From NCBI GenBank assembly GCA_018780025.1, contig JADMKH010000056.1:1-5932 (forward strand): 5,932 bases of DNA, in the 5' to 3' direction. Made by a program: the position numbers and the translations under genes. Numbering within the stretch: the stretch's first letter is position 1; every line of letters starts with the position of its first letter. The notes below the pieces were generated by a model that worked only from the letters and a program-made list of their open reading frames with translations, made no database searches and had not been told where the DNA came from. This stretch comes from Thiobacillus sp. GTDB lineage: Bacteria > Pseudomonadota > Gammaproteobacteria > Burkholderiales > Thiobacillaceae. Below, one piece after another: positions 1 through 4,859 of this stretch.

Positions 1-59
1 GGGATCAGGAACTCTTCCAGCAGGATCTCGCCGGGGTGAATGTTTTTCAGTTTGGCCAT
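1..59 (-). CDS. higA: HigA-type antitoxin, N-terminal fragment (runs off left edge)
   Basis: Only the first 19 codons are visible, reading MAKLKNIHPGEILLEEFLIP when the cut codon is completed as proline. The HPGEILLEEFL stretch is the typical opening of the HigA/VapI (XRE) family of helix-turn-helix antitoxins, just before the DNA-binding domain. The ATG at 59 is preceded by AGGAG (66-70) at 6 nt spacing, and the toxin gene ends 14 bp upstream, so the two genes form one toxin-first operon. By family knowledge, HigA neutralises HigB by direct binding and represses the operon by binding palindromes at its promoter, which fits the dyads at 362-399. The helix-turn-helix itself lies outside the window, so the call rests on the N-terminal motif and the neighbouring toxin. 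Confidence 0.85.
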   Translation of the reverse strand, partial: MAKLKNIHPGEILLEEFLI

Positions 60-65
60 GACGCA

Positions 66-70
66 CTCCT
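66..70 (-). promoter_or_regulatory. Ribosome binding site of higA
   Basis: AGGAG on the minus strand, 6 nt before the higA ATG and inside the 14-bp gap after the higB stop codon. It is much stronger than anything in front of higB. This would favour antitoxin synthesis over toxin synthesis from the shared mRNA (inference). Confidence 0.7.
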
Positions 71-73
71 GGG

Positions 74-355
74 TCAGTGGTAATCGACAATCCCGACTTC
101 GCTGCAGCTGCCGTCTTTCCATTTGAAGCAAATCCGCCACTGGTCGTTGATGCGGATGCTGTGCTGTCCTTTGCGGTCGCCTTTCAGCGCCTCCAGCCGG
201 TTGGCGGGCGGAATGCGCAAATCCTCAAGGTTGTGCGCATTGTTCAGCATCCGCAGCTTGCGCCGCGCGATGTCCTGAATGCTGGCAGGCAGCCTGCGCG
301 AGCGTTCGCCGTGCCAGACCGATTCGGTTGCCTTGTCAGCGAAATCGAGAATCAT
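74..355 (-). CDS. higB: HigB-type toxin, RelE/ParE superfamily mRNA interferase
   Basis: A 93-residue protein from ATG 355, the usual size for the HigB family. The core reads LKGDRKGQHSIRINDQWRI and the protein ends VDYH. This closely resembles HigB of plasmid Rts1 as I remember it (LKGDREGYWSI..., NWRITF, ending EDYH). Residues corresponding to its RNA-cleavage site appear to be kept: K58, R68 and R74, and the terminal Tyr-His (92-93). By family knowledge it cleaves mRNA on the translating ribosome and is held inactive by HigA. The toxin precedes the antitoxin, the order typical of higBA. An in-frame TTG two codons upstream (361) is an alternative start, but the alignment and the ATG favour 355. 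No Shine-Dalgarno sequence is visible. All key residues look intact, so the toxin is probably functional. A non-HigB RelE-like name is possible but less likely. Confidence 0.9.
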   Translation of the reverse strand: MILDFADKATESVWHGERSRRLPASIQDIARRKLRMLNNAHNLEDLRIPPANRLEALKGDRKGQHSIRINDQWRICFKWKDGSCSEVGIVDYH

Positions 356-360
356 GACCA

Positions 361-390
361 ACCATAACGCACTTCGTTATATAACGTCAA
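361..390 (-). promoter_or_regulatory. Putative higBA promoter
   Basis: On the minus strand, TTGACG (385-390) matches the -35 consensus at 5 of 6 positions. It is followed after 18 bp by TATGGT (361-366), which matches the -10 consensus at 4 of 6. Transcription would then begin at about 354-355, at the higB ATG itself, giving a leaderless mRNA. An alternative -10 is TATAAC (376-381, 5 of 6), but its -35 would be the poor CCTTTC (399-404). Both candidates lie under the palindromic array, as expected for an autorepressed promoter. Confidence 0.5.
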
Positions 391-399
391 CCGTTATGG
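362..399. promoter_or_regulatory. Double palindromic operator of higBA
   Basis: Four hexamer half sites lie in strict order: ATAACG (364-369), CGTTAT (375-380), ATAACG (381-386) and CGTTAT (392-397). They make two abutting 17-bp dyads, each ATAACG-N5-CGTTAT. The inner half sites join into the perfect palindrome CGTTATATAACG (375-386), and the outer ones extend to CCATAACG (362-369) and CGTTATGG (392-399), so the whole 38 bp is symmetric about 380.5. The 5-bp spacers (CACTT and TCAAC) are not symmetric, so only the half sites appear to be constrained. The array covers the -35 to -10 region of higB. HigA-family antitoxins are known to repress their own operons through such dyads, so binding by two HigA dimers is the likely role. 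Confidence 0.75.
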
Positions 400-401
400 A
401 A

Positions 402-437
402 AGGGAAACAGGCTCAGGAGTTTTTTCAGGTTTCCCT
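402..437 (-). repeat. Inverted repeat at the end of radA, possible weak terminator
   Basis: AGGGAAAC (402-409) and GTTTCCCT (430-437) are perfect 8-bp inverted copies separated by 20 nt. The repeat spans the radA stop codon, and the upstream arm in the transcript is made by the last radA codons. A hairpin would have a long loop, and no U-tract follows the stem in the radA transcript, so a standard intrinsic terminator is doubtful. It could limit readthrough from radA into higB or protect the mRNA end. Confidence 0.3.
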
Positions 438-1781
438 GAACAAGCCAATCGCCTCGTCCAGCCGCTGCACCGCGTGCACCGTCATGCCGGCGATTTTCTG
501 CTTGGGCTGGTTGGCGGCCGGGATGATGGCCTGGGTGAAGCCGAGCTTGGCGGCTTCCTTCAGGCGCTCCTGGCCGCGCTGCACCGGGCGGATTTCTCCG
601 GCGAGGCCGACTTCGCCGAACATCACCAGCTTGTCGGGCAGGGGCTGGCTGCGGAGCGACGAGACGATGGCGGCGAGTACCGCCAGATCTGCGGCGGGCT
701 CACTGATCTTCACCCCGCCCACCGCGTTGACGAACACATCCTGATCGGAGCAGGCGATGCCGGCGTGGCGGTGCAGCACGGCGAGCAGCATGGCGAGCCG
801 GTTCTGTTCCAGGCCGACGGACAGGCGGCGCGGGTTGGGCGACTGGCTGCTGTCGACCAGCGCCTGGATTTCTACCAGCAGCGGCCGCGTGCCTTCCTGC
901 GTGACCAGCACACACGAGCCCGGCACCGGCGCGCCGTGGTGCGACAGAAATATTGCCGAAGGATTGGACACGCCCTTCAAGCCCTTCTCGGTCATCGCGA
1001 ACACGCCGATTTCATTCACCGCGCCGAAGCGGTTTTTGATCGCGCGCACCAGGCGAAAACTCGATCCGGTATCGCCCTCGAAATACAGCACGGTGTCGAC
1101 GATGTGCTCGAGCACGCGCGGGCCGGCGATAGCACCTTCCTTGGTGACATGGCCGACCAGCAGAATCGCGCAGCCGCTCTGCTTGGCGTAGCGCGTGAGC
1201 TGCGCCGCGCATTCGCGCACCTGCGCCACCGAGCCGGGGGCGGAGGTCAGGGTTTCGGAATACACGGTCTGGATCGAATCGATCACCGCGATGGCGGGCT
1301 TGATCGCGGCGAGGTGACTCAAAATCGCTTCGAGCCGGATTTCCGGCAACACCGGCAAATGCGATTCGGGCAATTGCAGGCGGCGCGCGCGCAACGCCAG
1401 CTGCTGCGCGGATTCTTCGCCGCTGACATACAGCGTGGGCAGGCTTTGCGACAGCACCGCCAGCGCCTGCAACAGCAAGGTCGATTTGCCGATGCCAGGG
1501 TCGCCGCCAATCAACACCACGCCGCCAGCTACCAGCCCGCCTCCCAGCACGCGATCGAGCTCGCCGAGCGTGGTCGGAATCCGGCTCGCTTCGGCGCCCT
1601 CCACTTCGCCCAGCATCTGCACCTGGCTCGACGCTGCCAGCGCCTGGTAGCGCGGCTTGGCCGACTCGGCAATGGTCTCGACCAGGGTGTTCCAGGCGTT
1701 GCAATGCGGGCATTGCCCCTGCCACTTGGGCAGCGAGCCGCCGCATTCAGTGCAGGTGTAAATTGTTTTGGTTTTGGCCAC
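426..1781 (-). CDS. radA: DNA repair protein RadA (Sms), RecA-like ATPase/helicase
   Basis: A 451-residue protein, the normal length for RadA. The N-terminal zinc finger has C10, C13, C24 and C27. The RecA-like domain carries Walker A GGDPGIGKST (92-101), Walker B IAVIDS (164-169) and the RadA signature KNRFG (249-253). The C-terminal half is a Lon-protease-like domain with GEVGLAGEIRPV (389-400). The Lon catalytic serine motif is replaced by EPAADL (361-366), as is normal for RadA, so the domain is a scaffold and not a protease. By family knowledge, RadA drives branch migration and extends recombination intermediates alongside RecA in the cytoplasm. The start is GTG; no in-frame alternative lies between it and the cysM stop codon, and MAKTKTIYTCTECGG is the conserved N-terminus. 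No clear Shine-Dalgarno sequence is seen. cysM ends 21 bp upstream, so co-transcription is likely. The protein is intact. Confidence 0.97.
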   Translation of the reverse strand: MAKTKTIYTCTECGGSLPKWQGQCPHCNAWNTLVETIAESAKPRYQALAASSQVQMLGEVEGAEASRIPTTLGELDRVLGGGLVAGGVVLIGGDPGIGKSTLLLQALAVLSQSLPTLYVSGEESAQQLALRARRLQLPESHLPVLPEIRLEAILSHLAAIKPAIAVIDSIQTVYSETLTSAPGSVAQVRECAAQLTRYAKQSGCAILLVGHVTKEGAIAGPRVLEHIVDTVLYFEGDTGSSFRLVRAIKNRFGAVNEIGVFAMTEKGLKGVSNPSAIFLSHHGAPVPGSCVLVTQEGTRPLLVEIQALVDSSQSPNPRRLSVGLEQNRLAMLLAVLHRHAGIACSDQDVFVNAVGGVKISEPAADLAVLAAIVSSLRSQPLPDKLVMFGEVGLAGEIRPVQRGQERLKEAAKLGFTQAIIPAANQPKQKIAGMTVHAVQRLDEAIGLFRET

Positions 1782-1802
1782 TGCGGAATCAGCTATGCGC
1801 GA

Positions 1803-2696
1803 TCAGGCGGGGAAAACGCCGGTGGACAGATAGCGGTCGCCACGGTCGCAGACGATGGAAACAATGGTGGCGTTTTCGACTTCTTTCGACAACTGCAATG
1901 CCGCCCACAATGCGCCACCCGATGAAATACCCGCGAAAATACCTTCTTCGCGTGCCAGGCGTCGGGTGGTTTCCTCGGCGTCCTGCTGGCTGACGTAGAT
2001 CATGCGATCAACCCGGCTGGGGTCGCATATTTTCGGCACATATTCTTCCGGCCATTTACGGATGCCGGGAATCTGTGCCCCGTCAGTGGGTTGCACCCCG
2101 ACAATCCGGATCGCCGGGTTCTGCTCTTTCAGATAGTGCGAACAGCCCATGATGGTGCCGGTGGTCCCCATGCTGGAAACAAAATGGGTGATTTCACCCC
2201 GCGTATCGCGCCAGATTTCAGGACCGGTGGTGCGATAATGCGACGCGGGATTATCCGGATTCGAGAACTGGTCGAGGATCTTGCCAACGCCCTGCCTCTC
2301 CATCGAAACGGCCAGGTCGCGCGCACCTTCCATACCCATTTCCTTACTGACCAATTGCAACTCGGCGCCGAATGCACGCATGGTTTGCCGCCGTTCGATC
2401 GAAAGATGCTCAGGCATGATGAGTATCAGTTTGTAACCACGCATCGCAGCGGCCATGGCGAGCGCGATGCCGGTGTTACCACTGGTGGCTTCGATCAGGG
2501 TGTCGCCGGGTTTGATATCGCCCCTTTCCTGCGCCGCGTCTATCATCGCCAATGCCGGACGATCCTTGACCGAGCCTGCCGGGTTGTTGCCCTCCAGCTT
2601 GACCAGAACGATGTTTGTCGTCGCGCCGGGCATGCGCTTCAAGCGGACCAGGGGCGTGTTGCCAACGCAGTCTTCGATCGTTTTATAGTGACTCAT
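1803..2696 (-). CDS. cysM: Cysteine synthase B (O-acetylserine sulfhydrylase)
   Basis: A 297-residue fold-type II PLP enzyme that makes L-cysteine from O-acetyl-L-serine and sulfide; the CysM form can also use thiosulfate. Seen in order: VGNTPLVRL near the N-terminus, the PLP lysine in GSVKDRPA (K44), the substrate loop TSGNTG (71-76), the phosphate-binding GTTGT (177-181), GISSGGA (256-262) and the C-terminal CDRGDRYLSTGVF. VKDRPALAMI and CDRGDRYLS resemble CysM more than CysK. The ATG at 2696 gives the usual family N-terminus. An in-frame ATG at 2705 (adding Met-Thr-Gly) has GGGA 10 nt upstream and may be the true start; a TTG at 2711 is less likely. A 97-bp gap separates it from ugd, the largest in the window, so it may have its own promoter, though none is clear. 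radA follows after 21 bp. Confidence 0.95.
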   Translation of the reverse strand: MSHYKTIEDCVGNTPLVRLKRMPGATTNIVLVKLEGNNPAGSVKDRPALAMIDAAQERGDIKPGDTLIEATSGNTGIALAMAAAMRGYKLILIMPEHLSIERRQTMRAFGAELQLVSKEMGMEGARDLAVSMERQGVGKILDQFSNPDNPASHYRTTGPEIWRDTRGEITHFVSSMGTTGTIMGCSHYLKEQNPAIRIVGVQPTDGAQIPGIRKWPEEYVPKICDPSRVDRMIYVSQQDAEETTRRLAREEGIFAGISSGGALWAALQLSKEVENATIVSIVCDRGDRYLSTGVFPA

Positions 2697-2765
2697 GCCT
2701 GTCATAACCAATTCATCCCGGAGGATATGCCTGCTTCCAAACCAACCCGCTTTGCATCATAACCG

Positions 2766-2792
2766 GCCTTGCGGAAAGCCCCATCCCAAGGC
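2766..2792 (-). repeat. Small inverted repeat just after ugd
   Basis: GCCTTG (2766-2771) and CAAGGC (2787-2792) form a 6-bp perfect inverted repeat with a 15-nt loop, starting 1 nt after the ugd stop codon. It could fold at the 3' end of the ugd transcript, but no U-tract follows on the minus strand, so it is at best a weak or factor-assisted terminator or an mRNA end-stabilising hairpin. The remainder of the ugd-cysM gap, including a lone TATGAT (2756-2761), shows no matched -35 element. Confidence 0.3.
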
Positions 2793-2793
2793 A

Positions 2794-4116
2794 TCACAGA
2801 CGGCCAATCGGCAAATAGTCGAAGCCCATGTCCCGCATCGCTTGCGGTTCATACAGATTGCGTCCGTCGAAAACCAGCGGCGTTTTCAGCAGCTTTTTCA
2901 TGGTGTCGAAATTAGGGCTGCGGAACACTTTCCACTCGGTCACAATCAACAGTGCGTCCGCACCGTTCAATGCATCCATCGGGCTGTCAGCTAAAATCAG
3001 ATCGGGGCGCTCACCGTAGATGCGACGGGTTTCTTCCATCGCTGCCGGATCAAACGCTGACACACTGGCACCCATCGCCCATAAGGCTTCGAGCATGCTG
3101 CGGCTGGGTGCGGCACGCATGTCGTCGGTATTGGGCTTGAACGCCAGGCCCCACATGGCAAAACGCTTGCCCTTGAGGTCGCAGCCCAGTTTTGCAGTCA
3201 GTTTTTCGACCAGAATCTGCTTCTGCGCTTCGTTGGCTTCTTCCACCGCATCGAGCACGCGTAAAGCAACGCCGTTTTCCTGACCGGTACGGCGCAATGC
3301 CTGCACGTCCTTCGGAAAACACGATCCGCCATAGCCGCAGCCGGCGTACAAAAACTGGTACCCAATGCGGGGGTCGGAGCCAATACCGTGACGCACCTGT
3401 TCGATATCCGCGCCCAGCTTTTCAGCCAGTACGGCCAGTTCGTTCATGAAGGAAATACGCGTCGCCAGCATGGCATTGGCTGCATATTTGGTGAGTTCGG
3501 CGCTGCGCACATCCATCACCGTCAGACGGTCGCGATTACGCTGAAACGGCGCATACAACTGGCGCAGAAAGGCCGTAGCCTGTTCACTGTCGGTGCCAAT
3601 CACAATGCGGTCCGGCTTCATGAAGTCCTCGACCGCCGCGCCTTCCTTCAAAAACTCGGGGTTGGATGCGACATTGAATTCATGCGGAACACCGCGTCTG
3701 GAAAGTTCTTCCTGCAACGCGGCTTTCACCTTGTCGGCTGTGCCAACAGGAACGGTCGACTTATCAACCACCAGCTTGTAACCGTTCATGTGGCGGCCAA
3801 TGTTGCGTGCCGCTGCAACGACATACTGCAGGTCCGCCGAGCCATCCTCGTCTGGCGGAGTACCCACCGCGATGAACTGAATTTCGCCAAACGCTACGGA
3901 GGCCTCAACATCGGTCGTGAAAGACAGCCGCCCCGCCTCGACGTTGCGCTTCACCATGTCTTCCAGCCCCGGCTCGTAGATCGGAATGCCGCCGGCCTTC
4001 AGGGTCTCTATTTTTTCCAGATCGACATCGAGGCACAGCACCTCGTTGCCCACTTCGGCCAGGCAGGTTCCCGTCACCAATCCCACATAACCTGTACCGA
4101 TTACGGTGATTTTCAA
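2794..4116 (-). CDS. ugd: UDP-glucose 6-dehydrogenase
   Basis: A 440-residue NAD-dependent enzyme that oxidises UDP-glucose twice to UDP-glucuronate, the precursor for acidic exopolysaccharide, capsule and LPS sugars including aminoarabinose. The Rossmann motif GTGYVG is at 7-12. The catalytic set is present: STVPVGT (120-126), NPEFLKEG with E154 (152-159), K210 in TKYAANAMLATR, and the thiohemiacetal cysteine C266 in GGSCFPKD. The C-terminal UDP-binding domain has GLAFKPNTDDMR (323-334). The start is TTG, supported by the conserved opening MKITVIGTGYVG and by AGGGAG 6 nt upstream. pyrF ends 10 bp before. UDP-N-acetylmannosamine and GDP-mannose dehydrogenases share the fold, but the overall sequence and length fit the UDP-glucose enzyme. 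lapB two genes upstream suggests an envelope role. Confidence 0.95.
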   Translation of the reverse strand: MKITVIGTGYVGLVTGTCLAEVGNEVLCLDVDLEKIETLKAGGIPIYEPGLEDMVKRNVEAGRLSFTTDVEASVAFGEIQFIAVGTPPDEDGSADLQYVVAAARNIGRHMNGYKLVVDKSTVPVGTADKVKAALQEELSRRGVPHEFNVASNPEFLKEGAAVEDFMKPDRIVIGTDSEQATAFLRQLYAPFQRNRDRLTVMDVRSAELTKYAANAMLATRISFMNELAVLAEKLGADIEQVRHGIGSDPRIGYQFLYAGCGYGGSCFPKDVQALRRTGQENGVALRVLDAVEEANEAQKQILVEKLTAKLGCDLKGKRFAMWGLAFKPNTDDMRAAPSRSMLEALWAMGASVSAFDPAAMEETRRIYGERPDLILADSPMDALNGADALLIVTEWKVFRSPNFDTMKKLLKTPLVFDGRNLYEPQAMRDMGFDYLPIGRL

Positions 4117-4122
4117 AATGGG

Positions 4123-4128
4123 CTCCCT
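4123..4128 (-). promoter_or_regulatory. Ribosome binding site of ugd, overlapping the pyrF stop
   Basis: AGGGAG on the minus strand, 6 nt before the TTG start of ugd. Its first two bases are the last two of the pyrF TAG stop (4127-4129). This decides the TTG start, since no ATG or GTG lies at a suitable distance, and implies that ribosomes ending on pyrF can reinitiate on ugd. Confidence 0.75.
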
Positions 4129-4825
4129 ATGCGTTTAAAATGTCGGATTGAATCTGCTTAAGCGCTGCAAGCGGATCGGCCGCACCGGTAATCGGACGTC
4201 CAATCACCAGGTCGGTCGCACCGGCATGCAACGCTTCTACAGGCGTCATCACGCGCCGCTGATCGCCCACATCGGCACCTGCCGGACGAATGCCCGGCGT
4301 CACCAAAAGAAAATCGGCACCCAGTTCGGCACGCAGCATGGAAGCCTCCTGAGCCGAGCAGACTACGCCATCGAGCTTGCACTGCTGTGACAATCGCGCC
4401 AGTCGCAACACCTGGTCGGATGGCATATCGACCACACCAACTTCGCTCAAATCCTCGGCATTCATGCTGGTTAGCACCGTAACGGCTATCAGCAGCGGGG
4501 GATGGCGCAACGCACCCAATGCTTCCTGTGCCGCAGTCATCATGCGACGTCCCCCCGACGCATGGACGTTCATCATCCACACTCCCAACTCCGCCGCAGC
4601 ACGGCATGCCGCCGCCACGGTATTGGGAATGTCGTGAAATTTCAGGTCGAGAAAAACATCGAAACCCCGCGCCACCAGCCCGCGCACCAACTCCGGCCCG
4701 GCCACGGTGAACAATTCCTTGCCCACTTTCAAACGGCACAAACCCGGATCAAGCTGATCCACCAATGCCAACGCCGATGCCGCATCGGAAAAGTCCAGCG
4801 CGACAATAATTTTTGTTGAATTCAC
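4127..4825 (-). CDS. pyrF: Orotidine 5'-phosphate decarboxylase
   Basis: A 232-residue TIM-barrel enzyme that decarboxylates OMP to UMP, the last step of de novo pyrimidine synthesis in the cytoplasm. Visible are VALDF near the N-terminus, CRLKVGKELF with the substrate-binding lysine, and the catalytic DLKFHDIPNT (residues 60-69), whose Asp-Lys-...-Asp charge network is complete. Also present are VTPGIRP and the C-terminal phosphate-gripping VIGRPIT. Two GTG codons stand in tandem at 4828 and 4825. AAAGG (4831-4835) lies 5 nt before the second but only 2 nt before the first, so 4825 is preferred; the 4828 start would add one residue. lapB ends 31 bp upstream from the GTG at 4828 and ugd begins 10 bp downstream. 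Length and motifs are typical of the bacterial short form. Confidence 0.96.
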   Translation of the reverse strand: MNSTKIIVALDFSDAASALALVDQLDPGLCRLKVGKELFTVAGPELVRGLVARGFDVFLDLKFHDIPNTVAAACRAAAELGVWMMNVHASGGRRMMTAAQEALGALRHPPLLIAVTVLTSMNAEDLSEVGVVDMPSDQVLRLARLSQQCKLDGVVCSAQEASMLRAELGADFLLVTPGIRPAGADVGDQRRVMTPVEALHAGATDLVIGRPITGAADPLAALKQIQSDILNA

Positions 4826-4830
4826 CACGA

Positions 4831-4835
4831 CCTTT
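4831..4835 (-). promoter_or_regulatory. Ribosome binding site of pyrF
   Basis: AAAGG on the minus strand in the gap after lapB. Its spacing (2 nt to GTG 4828, 5 nt to GTG 4825) is the reason for choosing the second of the two adjacent GTG codons. Confidence 0.5.
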
Positions 4836-4859
4836 GCATCTTGTTAATTGCCATTCGTA

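Noticed and set aside
77..367. Plus-strand frame of 96 codons opposite higB
   Set aside because: Antisense shadow of higB, which is recognisable and intact; the plus-strand product has no visible family features.
421..426. Run of six T on the plus strand near the radA end, as a terminator tract
   Set aside because: It would serve only plus-strand transcription, where no gene exists, and no stem directly precedes it. For the minus-strand radA transcript it is a run of A inside the loop of the inverted repeat.
279..1925. Long open frame of 548 codons on the plus strand opposite radA
   Set aside because: It is the antisense shadow of radA in G+C-rich sequence. It is rich in Arg, Gln, His and Ala without recognisable domains, and radA on the other strand is complete with all motifs.
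2720..2762. Plus-strand GGAGG followed by ATG and an 11-codon frame ending TAA in the ugd-cysM gap
   Set aside because: The spacing between GGAGG and ATG is only 2 nt, the peptide is very short and unrecognised, no plus-strand promoter or downstream gene follows, and all neighbours run the other way.
3388..4161. Open frame of 257 codons on the plus strand opposite ugd
   Set aside because: It lies fully antisense to the intact ugd gene, and its product shows no family resemblance.
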